From assembly GCF_015500095.1 (NCBI RefSeq), contig NZ_CP062983.1, positions 558,001 to 622,000 of the forward strand: a DNA stretch of 64,000 nt, in the 5' to 3' direction. Below, piece after piece: positions 1 to 8,986 of the stretch. The notes beneath the pieces were generated by a model. The model had not been told where the DNA came from. It did not search any database and saw nothing but the letters and a program-made list of their open reading frames with translations. This stretch comes from Phototrophicus methaneseepsis (GTDB lineage: Bacteria; Chloroflexota; Anaerolineae; Aggregatilineales; Phototrophicaceae). The position numbers were made by a program, and so were the translations under genes. Each line of letters starts with the position of its first letter. Positions within the stretch are counted from its first letter, which is position 1.

Positions 1-949
1 AACCGCCCAGGCTCTGCCCGCTGATGATCGTGCGGGCCGGATCATCTGTCATGGACCAGTTTTCTCGTGCCCAGGGCAGCAGCTCATCCCGCAGGAAATC
101 GACAAAGGGCGCGGAACAGGTCATCTCCTGCCAGCGGATTTCTAAATCAATCGAGCTAGGCATGACTGCAACGAGCGGTGGAATCAGCCCTTCAGCAATG
201 AGCGCGTCTAATGTCTGGGAAACAGTCAGCATAGGCTGCCATACATTCCCGTCCAGCAACACCAATACACCATAAGTCTGCTCTGGCGTATACCCAGGCG
301 GTGTATACACCCATACGGGCCGCTCATTGCTCAGCACCTCGCTGGCGACGACATGTTCAACCACCTCACCGCTGACCTTTGCGGGGCCATATTGCCACAG
401 CGAAGCAGGCGCATTGGGCAACTCTAAGATAGAAGTGACGGGTTGCAGCCGTGTAGCCGGGAAGGTGCGCGGGTTGAGCGGGTCCGCGATGGCATCTTGC
501 AGCACGCTTATCCAGCCAGGACGGGTCTTGCCAGCCTCTATCTTAAAAGGTGGGCGGGTGCCATCATCGACATAAAACTGATACCGTGCCCGGTGATCAT
601 GGCGCAGGCGATACGTTTTATACCAGACGTCTGTCTCCGCAATGGGCTGCATGAGATGACGTTCCAGATGGTCTTCACGATCTTTGTCCGTGAGCGTGTC
701 GACCATCACAAGCACATGTTCGACCTGTGTACCCGGTTTTGCACGCCACAAAAACGTCACAAAACAATAGTCAGCATCGCCGTCGATCGGCTCTACTAGG
801 GGCGCCCCTTGGGCAGTGACTTCCGCCCAGAAATCATCGATTAGCGTCGTGGGGTTATCGCTCGTATTGAACGCTTCCTTAAGCTGCTGGATACATGGGC
901 TTATGAGTGCATCGTCATGGGTATCTGAATAGGTTGATTGGGTTCGCAT
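1..949 (-). CDS. Enterochelin (ferric siderophore) esterase-like protein, 3' part outside window
   Basis: This reading frame starts at an ATG at 949 and stays open to the left edge, giving 316 codons without a stop. The N-terminal half resembles the enterochelin-esterase N-terminal domain. The second half is an alpha/beta-hydrolase of the esterase D/Fes type, with VWVYTPPGY then VLVLLDGNVW. The last visible residues are the nucleophile elbow GQSLGG, whose Ser would be catalytic. The Asp and His of the triad lie beyond the edge. Fes-type enzymes hydrolyse ester bonds of siderophores in the cytoplasm to release iron. Some homologues cleave other esters, so the substrate is not certain. There is no iron transporter in the window to support the role. 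The start codon has only a weak upstream AGAAG. The plus-strand frames over this stretch are shadows. Confidence 0.8.
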   Translation of the reverse strand, partial: MRTQSTYSDTHDDALISPCIQQLKEAFNTSDNPTTLIDDFWAEVTAQGAPLVEPIDGDADYCFVTFLWRAKPGTQVEHVLVMVDTLTDKDREDHLERHLMQPIAETDVWYKTYRLRHDHRARYQFYVDDGTRPPFKIEAGKTRPGWISVLQDAIADPLNPRTFPATRLQPVTSILELPNAPASLWQYGPAKVSGEVVEHVVASEVLSNERPVWVYTPPGYTPEQTYGVLVLLDGNVWQPMLTVSQTLDALIAEGLIPPLVAVMPSSIDLEIRWQEMTCSAPFVDFLRDELLPWARENWSMTDDPARTIISGQSLGG

Positions 950-1245
950 AAGCTTCTGACAGTGTGATTTTATAAAATGATAGTAACTGAACAGTGATAA
1001 GACAGTCATTATCTCGCAGCAACGCTGGCAGCGTCCACAACGCCCATCAAAGCCATGTTTAATACATCATTAGACTGATTCTTACAGGGATAAAATTTAA
1101 TTTTTCATGGCTGATCTTTTGTACGAACGACACGCATCATACTCGTGATATGAGAAGCTAAATGAATGCGTCAAGCAGAATATGGCATACTAAGTCATCG
1201 CTTTATAAAGACTTTGCCATACCCTTCCAGTGGAAAATTTAGCGT
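950..1245. other. Intergenic region between divergent genes
   Basis: About 300 bases lie between the leftward esterase-like gene and the rightward pgl cluster, so promoters for both must sit here. The stretch around 965-1000 and 1075-1110 is AT-rich. I could not pick a convincing -35/-10 pair or an operator, and no small gene is seen. Confidence 0.4.
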
Positions 1246-1869
1246 ATGTACGCACACGGCATCAAACGAGGGCTTGATCTAATCATCAGTGGTATAGCGC
1301 TGGTGGTCTTATCGCCTGTACTGCTCATCATAATGATGTTGATCTATATCAGGCTGGGAAGCCCCATTCTCTTTAAACAACAGCGCCCAGGCTTACATGG
1401 CAGGCCGTTCATGATCTATAAATTCCGCACGATGACCGATGGCCGTGATGCAGCAGGCCAGCCCTTACCAGATGCCGAACGTATGACGCCGCTGGGGCGC
1501 TTCCTGCGCAGTACCAGCCTGGACGAACTGCCTGAGTTGTTGAACGTCCTGAAAGGCGACATGAGCTTGATCGGCCCACGCCCTTTGCTGATGCGCTATC
1601 TGGACCGCTATACCACTCAGCAAGCGCGCCGTCATGAAGTGAGACCCGGCATTACGGGATGGGCACAGATAAACGGACGTAATGCCATCACCTGGGAAGA
1701 GAAGTTTGAACTGGATGTATGGTATGTTGAGCATTGTTCGCTGGCGCTAGACCTGAAAATCATCTTCCTCACTATCTGGAAGGTCGTCCGGCGCGAAGGG
1801 ATTTCTCAGCAGGGCGAAGCCACAATGAGCGAATTCATGGGTACAGAAGAAATATTCTATGACAGCTAA
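1246..1869 (+). CDS. pglC: PglC-like monotopic phosphoglycosyl transferase
   Basis: This 207-residue protein transfers a phospho-sugar from a UDP-sugar to polyprenyl phosphate at the inner face of the membrane, the first membrane step of glycan assembly. It has the small monotopic PGT fold of Campylobacter PglC. An N-terminal re-entrant helix carries Ser23-Pro24, followed by KFRTM. The catalytic Asp93-Glu94 dyad lies in TSLDELPELLNVLKGDMSLIGPRP. All three positions fall at the same residue numbers as in Campylobacter PglC. The C-terminal extension of WcaJ/WbaP-type enzymes is absent. The gene overlaps the next one by 11 bases, so the two are probably translationally coupled. With PglD-like and PglE-like neighbours the likely donor is UDP-N,N'-diacetylbacillosamine or a related amino sugar. 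The donor is inference; the family call is firm. Confidence 0.9.
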   Translation: MYAHGIKRGLDLIISGIALVVLSPVLLIIMMLIYIRLGSPILFKQQRPGLHGRPFMIYKFRTMTDGRDAAGQPLPDAERMTPLGRFLRSTSLDELPELLNVLKGDMSLIGPRPLLMRYLDRYTTQQARRHEVRPGITGWAQINGRNAITWEEKFELDVWYVEHCSLALDLKIIFLTIWKVVRREGISQQGEATMSEFMGTEEIFYDS

Positions 1870-2506
1870 CTCTCTGACAGACAGGTATCTCATCATCGGC
1901 GCAGGTGGACATGGCAAAGTCATTGCAGATATTTTACTGGCCCAGGGTAAGCGACCTCTCGGTTTCCTAGATGACAATTTGGCCATGGTTGGACAGACTA
2001 TTTACGGATTACCTGTTTTAGGGAAAATTGACACATGGGCCGATATGGATCCTACTGGATTGATCGTTGGCATTGGCGATAACACTATTCGACGAGCAAT
2101 CGTACAGCGCATCCATCAACAGGTCAAATCACCGCCCTGGTATACAGCTATTCATCCAACGGCCATCATATCCCGTTCTGTTCAGATCGGAGTAGGCACA
2201 GTAATTGTCGCAGGGGCCATCATCAACGCAGACGTGCACCTGGGCAATCATGTGATCATCAATACAGCTGCCACCATAGACCATGACTGTATCATTCAGG
2301 ATTATGTCCATATTGCGCCAGGTGCTCACCTGGCAGGGAACGTTCAGGTCGCTGACAATGTCCTTATGGGTGTAGGCTGCTCAGTCATCCCAGGCTGCAA
2401 AATCGGTGCAAACACAAAAATTGGTGCAGGTGCTGCTGTGGTCTCAGATGTTCCCCCCGGCGTCGTTGCAAAGGGGGTTCCTGCACGTTGGCGCAATGTG
2501 AGCTAA
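1859..2506 (+). CDS. pglD: PglD/NeuD-family sugar N-acyltransferase
   Basis: This 215-residue two-domain enzyme has an N-terminal Rossmann-like sugar-nucleotide region (IIGAGGHGKVIADIL, residues about 11-26) and a C-terminal left-handed beta-helix of hexapeptide repeats (residues about 95-205). The expected catalytic His142 lies in ATIDHDCIIQD, which matches the PglD acetyltransferase motif. In the bacillosamine pathway PglD acetylates the 4-amino group of the UDP-sugar using acetyl-CoA in the cytoplasm. The start overlaps the end of the PglC-like gene by 11 bases, and the aminotransferase gene follows 72 bases downstream, so all three are probably one transcript. Family members also acetylate other amino sugars such as perosamine, so the exact product is open. 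Confidence 0.85.
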   Translation: MTANSLTDRYLIIGAGGHGKVIADILLAQGKRPLGFLDDNLAMVGQTIYGLPVLGKIDTWADMDPTGLIVGIGDNTIRRAIVQRIHQQVKSPPWYTAIHPTAIISRSVQIGVGTVIVAGAIINADVHLGNHVIINTAATIDHDCIIQDYVHIAPGAHLAGNVQVADNVLMGVGCSVIPGCKIGANTKIGAGAAVVSDVPPGVVAKGVPARWRNVS

Positions 2507-2578
2507 TCTGCAATGCTCAATGTCCACACCCCTGAATAAAGCGTATCATGCGTTTATCAACGATATAGAGACAGGATA

Positions 2579-3709
2579 ATGACTGTGTCTGAACGTATTT
2601 ATCTCTCCCCACCGCATATGTCTGGCGAGGAACTCAAACGTATACAACAGGCCTTCGCTGATAATTGGGTCGCACCCGCAGGGCCAAACCTGGCCGCCTT
2701 CGAAGCGCAGCTTTGTGATTATGTCGGCGCACAACATGCCGTGGCGGTTTCTTCTGGCACTGCGGCGATTCACCTGGCGTTACTCGTCACGGATGTGCAG
2801 CCGGATGATGAAATTTTCGTCTCGACGCTAACATTCGCGGGCAGCGTGAACCCGATTATCTATATGGGGGCGAAGCCTGTCTTCATTGATAGCGAGCCGC
2901 AATCCTGGAATATGGACCCCAATCTGCTGGAAGATGCCCTTAAAGCGCGTGCCCAATCCGGCAACCTCCCTAAGGCTGTGATGCCCGTCCACCTCTACGG
3001 GCAATCCGCAGATATGGACGCCATCATGGCTGTGTGCGAGCGTTACGAAGTCATGGTGATCGAAGATGCTGCCGAAGCATTAGGAACGCTCTATCGTGAT
3101 CGGCACCCCGGCACATTCGGCAAGATGAGCGCGTTTTCGTTTAACGGCAATAAGATTATCACGACCTCCGGCGGCGGTATGCTCATCTCTGATGATCGCG
3201 CATTGATCGAACACGCTCGCAAATTAGCCAGTCAATCGAGGGAGCCTGTCGCACACTATGAGCACCTCGAGATCGGCTATAACTATCGCATGAGCAACAT
3301 CCTGGCGGCGATTGGCTGCGGGCAGATGACAGTGCTTGAAGATCGCGTCCGGCGGAAGCGCGAAATCTACGCCTATTACGCCCAGCGATTGGGCGATATA
3401 CCAGGGCTGACCTTCGTCGATGAAATGCCTTACGGTCGGCATACGCACTGGCTAACCGTCATGCTGGTGGACCCGGCACAATTCGGCGCGGATCGAGAGC
3501 AAATCCGGCTGACGCTGGAAGATCACAATATCGAGTCGCGCCCACTCTGGAAGCCGATGCACTGCCAGCCTGTCTTCCAGGATTATGAATTTATCGGCGG
3601 GAACGTGGCGGATTCACTCTTCGACCAGGGGCTATGCTTGCCTTCCGGTACGGCCCTTACAGATGCCGAGCTTGACCGTATTATCTCAATCATTCAGGCG
3701 ATGCGATAA
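2579..3709 (+). CDS. PglE-like PLP-dependent sugar 4-aminotransferase (DegT/DnrJ/EryC1/StrS family)
   Basis: This 376-residue aminotransferase of normal family length would convert a UDP- or GDP-4-keto-6-deoxy sugar to the 4-amino sugar. Visible landmarks are VSSGTAAIHLAL (PLP phosphate binding), VIEDAAEALG (Asp contacting the pyridine nitrogen) and Lys192 in FNGNKIITTSGGGM (Schiff-base lysine). The start is an ATG with AGG three bases upstream (GACAGGATA). It sits last in the pglC-pglD-pglE-like cluster and supplies the substrate for the upstream acetyltransferase. The matching 4,6-dehydratase (PglF type) is not in the window. Members of this family making perosamine or other amino sugars look alike, so I leave the symbol blank. 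Confidence 0.85.
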   Translation: MTVSERIYLSPPHMSGEELKRIQQAFADNWVAPAGPNLAAFEAQLCDYVGAQHAVAVSSGTAAIHLALLVTDVQPDDEIFVSTLTFAGSVNPIIYMGAKPVFIDSEPQSWNMDPNLLEDALKARAQSGNLPKAVMPVHLYGQSADMDAIMAVCERYEVMVIEDAAEALGTLYRDRHPGTFGKMSAFSFNGNKIITTSGGGMLISDDRALIEHARKLASQSREPVAHYEHLEIGYNYRMSNILAAIGCGQMTVLEDRVRRKREIYAYYAQRLGDIPGLTFVDEMPYGRHTHWLTVMLVDPAQFGADREQIRLTLEDHNIESRPLWKPMHCQPVFQDYEFIGGNVADSLFDQGLCLPSGTALTDAELDRIISIIQAMR

Positions 3710-3845
3710 CGCATATGCGGTAACACAACACCAGACGCTGCATCCTATCTCATGGCCTACATCAGGCCGCTCTGGCTTTTCAGCCTGCTGGGAGCATGGC
3801 TGATTATGTTAGAATGCGCACTTTCCTCTTGCCTCAGAGGTTGAT

Positions 3846-5618
3846 ATGACGCCAGCGATTGCGGCATTCCTGTTTATATTCGTTATAGGGCTCGTACTAT
3901 TTGCCTGGGAGCGCGTCCCGGCTGATGTGACAGCACTTGGCCTGATGCTCAGTCTAATCCTCACAGGCTTGTTAAGCCCGGCAGACGCTTTCGCCGGGTT
4001 TGGCAGCGAAACAGTCCTGATGATCCTGGGCCTCCTGATTCTGACGGAAACCCTGGTATATACGGGCCTCGTTGATATGACCGGGCGCTGGATACTCGGC
4101 ACTGTTGGCGAGGATGTCTCCCGGTTGCGCTGGATTATGCTGATCGTGCCCGGTATCGTCAGCGCGGTGATCAGCAATACGGCAGCAGCGGCCTTCTTCC
4201 TGCCGATTGTGCTCGGCCTTGCTCATCGCCTGCGTATCAGCGCATCACAATTGCTGATGCCGATGGCTTTCGCTGCCATTCTGGCCGGCTCTGTAACGCT
4301 CATCGGTACTTCAACGAATCTAGTTGTCAGCGGCTTGATGCAGCAGCAGGGCCTCGCCCCCCTCTCCATGTTCGAGCTGACGCCTGTCGGCCTGCCTATC
4401 CTGATCGCAGGCATTCTCTATATGGCGTTTATCGGTCGTAAGCTCATACCGGATCGTACAGCGCGCACCATTGACGGCCCCGTGCTGCCAGATGACCTCT
4501 ACTTTACGGAGATCACCCTCACGCCGGAAAGCCCCGCCGCAGGCAAAAGCATTGAAGAATCGCTCATCATGCGCGACCTGAACCTGGGCGTACTGGCTTT
4601 GCAACGTGGGGACGAGGTGCTGCGTCCCCTGGCGGATACAATCCTCACGGAAGGGGATACGCTCCTTGTAGAAGGCAAGCGCGAAGACATCCTGCGCATC
4701 CCACAGACAAACGGCATTGAGATTAGCGGACGCATTGAAGAACTGGAAAGCTATGCCCAGGATGGTACGACACAGGTTGCAGAAGTCGTTATTTTGCCAG
4801 GGTCGCCCTTGTTGGGCCGGACCATCCGTGGCCTGGGCCTGCGTGAGCGCTACAAGCTGCAAATCCTGGCTGTGAACCAGGCCGGGGATATTCGCTACAG
4901 CAAAATAGGCCGCCTGACACTGAGCCTGGGCGATGTGCTGCTGGTGCAGCTACCAGCCACAAATTTGCGCCTGCTGGAAAGCGAGAAGATGTTCCGCGTG
5001 CTGGATATCATCGAGACGCCGCCTAACGATCTCTCAAAGGCACGTCTTGCCAGCCTGATCTTCATTGCCTCTTTGGGCATGGCTGTACTCGGCATCCTGC
5101 CGATTGCCGTTGCCGTGCTCTTAGGCACCCTGATGGCCTTCCTGACGCGCTGCATCACGCCAGAAGAAGCGTATCGCCGCATCGAATGGAAGACGCTAAT
5201 CCTCATCGGCAGCATGTTGGCTTTTGGGCAAGCCATGACCCAAACAGGCACGGCGGACTATCTCGCAGAATTGATTGTCAACCTGCCCGGTGTTGGTTCG
5301 CCCTTCGTCCTGCTGACGTTTTTCTTCTTCATCTCCGTCGTGCTGACGCAGCCTATGTCCAACCAGGCCGCGGCGGCGGTCCTGGTACCCATCGCCATCC
5401 AGACAGCCCTGTTATTAGGGCATAATCCGCGCCCGGTCGTCATTATGATTGCCCTGGCAGCGAGCTGCTCGTTCATTACACCCCTAGAGCCTGCCAGCGT
5501 CATTGTTTACAGTGCAGGGCGCTACCGCTTTATGGATTTCATCCGTGTGGGTGGCTTGCTGACAATTGTCGTCTATGTGATCGCGATTTTGTTGGTGCCG
5601 CTCATCTGGCAAGCCTGA
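3846..5618 (+). CDS. SLC13/DASS-type permease with two internal RCK_C (TrkA-C) domains
   Basis: This 590-residue inner-membrane transporter has two blocks of hydrophobic helices, residues about 1-200 and 400-590. They flank a soluble insert (about 215-390) that contains two TrkA-C-like regulatory domains in tandem. The permease halves carry the pseudo-symmetric motifs SNTAAAAF (about 110) and SNQAAAAV (about 507), which correspond to the SNT sodium/substrate motifs of the divalent anion:Na+ symporter family. The second motif is changed from SNT to SNQ. Proteins of this architecture move dicarboxylates, sulfate or similar anions, and the substrate cannot be read from sequence. AGAGG precedes the ATG. 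The gene stands alone, between the sugar cluster and a convergent gene. A bidirectional-looking hairpin follows at 5651-5671. Confidence 0.88.
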   Translation: MTPAIAAFLFIFVIGLVLFAWERVPADVTALGLMLSLILTGLLSPADAFAGFGSETVLMILGLLILTETLVYTGLVDMTGRWILGTVGEDVSRLRWIMLIVPGIVSAVISNTAAAAFFLPIVLGLAHRLRISASQLLMPMAFAAILAGSVTLIGTSTNLVVSGLMQQQGLAPLSMFELTPVGLPILIAGILYMAFIGRKLIPDRTARTIDGPVLPDDLYFTEITLTPESPAAGKSIEESLIMRDLNLGVLALQRGDEVLRPLADTILTEGDTLLVEGKREDILRIPQTNGIEISGRIEELESYAQDGTTQVAEVVILPGSPLLGRTIRGLGLRERYKLQILAVNQAGDIRYSKIGRLTLSLGDVLLVQLPATNLRLLESEKMFRVLDIIETPPNDLSKARLASLIFIASLGMAVLGILPIAVAVLLGTLMAFLTRCITPEEAYRRIEWKTLILIGSMLAFGQAMTQTGTADYLAELIVNLPGVGSPFVLLTFFFFISVVLTQPMSNQAAAAVLVPIAIQTALLLGHNPRPVVIMIALAASCSFITPLEPASVIVYSAGRYRFMDFIRVGGLLTIVVYVIAILLVPLIWQA

Positions 5619-5642
5619 AAATACCCTCAAGGCTTGATGCTA

Positions 5643-5671
5643 AAGAAAAAGGGCACAGCGATGCTGTGCCC
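5643..5671 (-). terminator. Rho-independent terminator of the double solute-binding protein gene
   Basis: A perfect 9-bp stem, GGGCACAGC/GCTGTGCCC with a 3-base loop (5651-5671), is followed on the minus strand by a U-rich run (TTTTTCTTTA). It lies 60 bases past the stop of the leftward gene. A second small stem (GTGGTT/AACCAC, 5676-5690) sits beside it. The hairpin may also stop the rightward permease transcript, though no U-run follows on that side. Confidence 0.75.
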
Positions 5672-5729
5672 TCATGTGGTTTTGAACCACGTTTATGACT
5701 TTGGCGCTTAGTGCGCGTTATGCTCAGGG

Positions 5730-8357
5730 CTAGTTCACGCCGACAGCACCAAACAACTCGCTCATGCTGCTATCGGTATCAATCGCACATTGAACGTATT
5801 CCAACGTATATTCCTGTACATCATCTGTGCCGGATTCAAAGGGCGGTAAGGCCCCCGCGCATGTGATGAAGTCCTGTGCATAGACCTGCGCCTGTTCCAA
5901 TTCAGCCACCAGGTCCGCATCTTCCAGCACATAAGCGTCAAACGCCCGATACAGCCAGATGGATGTAATCAGGTCATCAATGACACCTACCTGGGAGCTG
6001 ATCATCGACTGGAATTCCACATGATCGGGCTGGCTGAGCGTATCGGCAAAGGCTTCATAGTAAGCTGTCGCTTCTTCGCTCTGGGTCGTCGCCAAGACCG
6101 GGTTATCCAGCTCGCTGCTCCAGGCAGGCATGCCACCAAAGAACTCAGGGTGACGCGCTAATTCACTGATGAAATCGTAGCAAGCTTCCATACGACCTGT
6201 GTTCGGGATGATATAGGCCGCACCGATATCATAGGTCACGGGTGTATACATGTTGCCTCTCGGATACGGCACATAACCGACATCCTCGGATGTCCCCGCG
6301 AAGTTGAAGATCGGGCTCATCAGGAAGGCGTACATCGGGTACGTATCCTGGAACGAGATATTGCTCATCGCAGCCAGGTCACCCATCTGGGAATAGTGAA
6401 TATAGCCTTCTTTGGCGAGGTCCAGCACCTGACGGATCGCGGCCACACTTGAATCACTGGTGAAATCCAGGGTAATAGGCGTGGTGCTGGTATCCAGGGG
6501 CAGCCCGCCATAAGATGCAATCAAGGAAAGCAGATACGTCCCGCCAATGCTGCGACTGCCGAAGGGCGCATCTTCTGCGGTATCCGTCTGGAGCGATTGC
6601 AAAGCCAGTTCAAAATCAGCCGTCGTCCATGTCGGATCAGGGAATGGCACGCCGCTGGCCTCAAACGAAGACGGCACATAAGCGATCAATTCCGGTTGTA
6701 AGTGAATCGGCAAAGCATACGTCTGACCATTGAACTGCAACTGCGAGAGCACATCCCCTACGACATCATTACGGTTCAAGTTCGGGTCGCTATCCAACAG
6801 CGGGTCCAAGGGTAGCAGCAGGGACATATCTTCCGAGCCAACGAGGTTGCCTGAGTAGTAGAAGCAGTCAACCTGATCGGCAAAGTTCGCCAAGGATATC
6901 GCACCAGATAGCACAGATAAGCGTTCAAGCTCAACATTAGCGACACCGCTGGTTTCTTCGGCATAGGTCACCATGAAGTTTTCTAGTTCTTCCTGGTTCG
7001 GGATCGCATTTGCCAGTACATAGTAACCAAACTTGATGTTGACGTCATTTTCGCCAGCAGGGGCCAGGACACGGCCACCCGGTGCATTCACCGTGACGAC
7101 ATCACCCTGGCGATTGGTCGCCGCCGTCATGGCATCCAACGCCGTCACTTCGACCTCGTTCAGGGCATCTTCCGCGAGGGCATCGTTCATCTGCACATTT
7201 TGTAATGCCGCCGCGACATAAGGCGAGAAGAGTAAATCAGCGGGAGATTTTGCTGATTCCACATAAGCCAGGATCGTAGACAACAAGTCTTCTGGCAGGC
7301 TAATATTCGCAAGTGCAGCAATACCTGTATCCGCGTCCATGTCGGTGAGTTCGCGCAGGGCCGGGATCGGTGAAGAAACGATTGAACTCACGGATTCCAG
7401 GTCTGTGGTGAGGAACTTCACGACTTCATAGGCCGCATCACGGGAGAGCGTCCCAGCACTGACGGCCAGCCCCGCCACATCAATAAAGGTACTGCCGCCC
7501 GGTAAAGATGTGAACTGGTAGTTAGAAGTGTCGCCACCTTGCAATCCAGGCAGGATACTCAAAATAGAAGGCGAAATCGACACAGGGGGCAGATCTAGAA
7601 TGGAATTCGTCGGCGTACCAATCAGCCCTTCTTCCGTGAGCTCTGCCCACGTTGTCATGAGTTCTGCCAGGGCCGGGTCATCAAAATTCGGGGTCGCTTC
7701 CAAGGCTACAGGGTCATATAGCAAATTATCCAGCATCGAGTTGATAATCTGATCGCTGGAAGCATAAATATAGACACCCGGCGCTTCCACATCGCCGTTT
7801 TCATCATACGTGGCGAATTCACGAGCGGCTGTTTCCATGTCAATCATGGACCAACTTTCGCCAGGGTAAGGCAGGTTGGCCTCGTCAAAAGCATCCTGAT
7901 CATACAAAATGCCAATGACATCACCAGTCATGGGCATCGCCCACATGCCACCTTCCCATTGGAAGGCCCGCCACATCGACCCATAAAAATCCGACGGATT
8001 CAGGCTGGTATCCGCAGTGACCAGCGGCGCGATATCGAGGATGTAACCGCTCCGCGTCGCAACCAGCGGTAGTTGGCTGCTTTGAGCGAAAAAAATATCC
8101 GCTTCTGAGACAGCCGCCGACAGATCATCAAGATAGGTCTCTGCATCAATCCCAGCGCCATAATAAGGCAAACTGGCTTCCGTCAGCTGGATCTGAATAT
8201 CCTCATGTGCCGCATTGAAGTTTTCAATGGGTGTTTTTAGTAAATCCTGATAAAAGCTAGCCATCCCCACTGTTATCGTGACGGGATTTTGAGCCTGCAC
8301 CGGAACAATCACCGCCCACGCAAACAAGCACAATAAACCAGCTAAAATTTTCTTCAT
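5730..8357 (-). CDS. Secreted protein of two fused family-1 solute-binding domains
   Basis: I place the start at the ATG at 8357, because it is preceded by GGAGGAG nine bases upstream and opens directly on a signal peptide (MKKILAGLLC... ending near VQAQ). The upstream extension lacks both. The 875-residue product has a first periplasmic-binding-like domain at about 25-415 and a second at about 436-870. Parallel landmarks support a duplication: GGMWAMPMTGDVIGILYD at about 136-153 and GQTYALPIHLQPELIAYV at about 544-561, each followed by an acidic segment and a Trp-rich loop. ABC-type binding proteins normally have one such domain and a permease partner, and no permease or ATPase is nearby. 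It follows the two-component cluster behind a terminator. A ligand sensor or scavenger role is inference. Confidence 0.8.
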   Translation of the reverse strand: MKKILAGLLCLFAWAVIVPVQAQNPVTITVGMASFYQDLLKTPIENFNAAHEDIQIQLTEASLPYYGAGIDAETYLDDLSAAVSEADIFFAQSSQLPLVATRSGYILDIAPLVTADTSLNPSDFYGSMWRAFQWEGGMWAMPMTGDVIGILYDQDAFDEANLPYPGESWSMIDMETAAREFATYDENGDVEAPGVYIYASSDQIINSMLDNLLYDPVALEATPNFDDPALAELMTTWAELTEEGLIGTPTNSILDLPPVSISPSILSILPGLQGGDTSNYQFTSLPGGSTFIDVAGLAVSAGTLSRDAAYEVVKFLTTDLESVSSIVSSPIPALRELTDMDADTGIAALANISLPEDLLSTILAYVESAKSPADLLFSPYVAAALQNVQMNDALAEDALNEVEVTALDAMTAATNRQGDVVTVNAPGGRVLAPAGENDVNIKFGYYVLANAIPNQEELENFMVTYAEETSGVANVELERLSVLSGAISLANFADQVDCFYYSGNLVGSEDMSLLLPLDPLLDSDPNLNRNDVVGDVLSQLQFNGQTYALPIHLQPELIAYVPSSFEASGVPFPDPTWTTADFELALQSLQTDTAEDAPFGSRSIGGTYLLSLIASYGGLPLDTSTTPITLDFTSDSSVAAIRQVLDLAKEGYIHYSQMGDLAAMSNISFQDTYPMYAFLMSPIFNFAGTSEDVGYVPYPRGNMYTPVTYDIGAAYIIPNTGRMEACYDFISELARHPEFFGGMPAWSSELDNPVLATTQSEEATAYYEAFADTLSQPDHVEFQSMISSQVGVIDDLITSIWLYRAFDAYVLEDADLVAELEQAQVYAQDFITCAGALPPFESGTDDVQEYTLEYVQCAIDTDSSMSELFGAVGVN

Positions 8358-8512
8358 GTAATGGAACTCCTCCCAAATAGGCAATTGCAGCACCAGTCTG
8401 CATTTACTTATACGCATATCCTGGTGATTTAGTTGTGTGAAACGCTTATTAAAATGCTCATATTTCAGCGATCTCAAAAGTGCAGCAACACGCGGCATAA
8501 AGCCCTAAAAAC

Positions 8513-8542
8513 AAACATCCAGCCTAGTATAGGCTGGATGTT
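8513..8542 (-). terminator. Rho-independent terminator after the STAS-like gene
   Basis: A perfect 12-bp stem, AACATCCAGCCT (8514-8525) with AGGCTGGATGTT (8531-8542) and a 5-base loop, is followed on the minus strand by TTGTTTTTAG. It separates the signalling operon (8595-12758) from the double binding-protein gene, which must therefore have its own promoter or depend on read-through. Confidence 0.8.
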
Positions 8543-8594
8543 CGCTGTGAGCTGTCATGTTTGAATTCAAGCGTCGGCGTTCGGTATGGAGACG

Positions 8595-8963
8595 CTAGGT
8601 ATTGACAAGCTGTTTATTTAACAAGACGTTCGCCTGCTCGACATCCCGGCAGACATGCAGGTAGGCACGGCTCAAGTTAAATATGACCATCATTGCCAGC
8701 TTGACGAGACGATCATCAGCAGCCACATAGATATGCTTGAGATGATGATCGTCCATGTACGTCTGTACAGAACGCAAGTCGCTAAAGTTATAAGGCCGGT
8801 TCATCTTCGTCGCATCAATGAGAAGGATAAGCGGCGACTGACTCTGCTTGAGCTTATCCAGGATGAGACGATTCGCCTCCGCTGCCTCTTCTAGCGTATA
8901 AGTCCCACGGAGTGCCAGTAACAGCACTTTATCGTCGACTTGCCAGGTGAGTTGATATGGCAT
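8595..8963 (-). CDS. Small STAS-like (SpoIIAA-like) cytoplasmic protein
   Basis: This 122-residue protein has no signal peptide or membrane segment. The pattern of beta-strands and helices (VLLLALRGTYTLEEAAEANRL, then PLILLIDATKMNRP) resembles STAS/SpoIIAA-like domains. In that family a Ser or Thr in the DxS/DxT region can be phosphorylated to switch partner binding; here the segment reads IDATKM. It is the last gene of the signalling operon, 23 bases downstream of a receiver gene, with GGGAG upstream of its ATG. It might relay the signal by protein contact, but the target is unknown. The STAS assignment is from strand pattern, not from a strong motif. Confidence 0.6.
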   Translation of the reverse strand: MPYQLTWQVDDKVLLLALRGTYTLEEAAEANRLILDKLKQSQSPLILLIDATKMNRPYNFSDLRSVQTYMDDHHLKHIYVAADDRLVKLAMMVIFNLSRAYLHVCRDVEQANVLLNKQLVNT

Positions 8964-8986
8964 CGCGTGTCTCCCATAAGCGGGAT

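Noticed and set aside
24-799. Three plus-strand open frames in the left edge region
   Set aside because: They are antisense to a long open minus-strand frame with clear esterase homology (GQSLGG) that runs off the edge. The plus-strand products show no recognisable domain.
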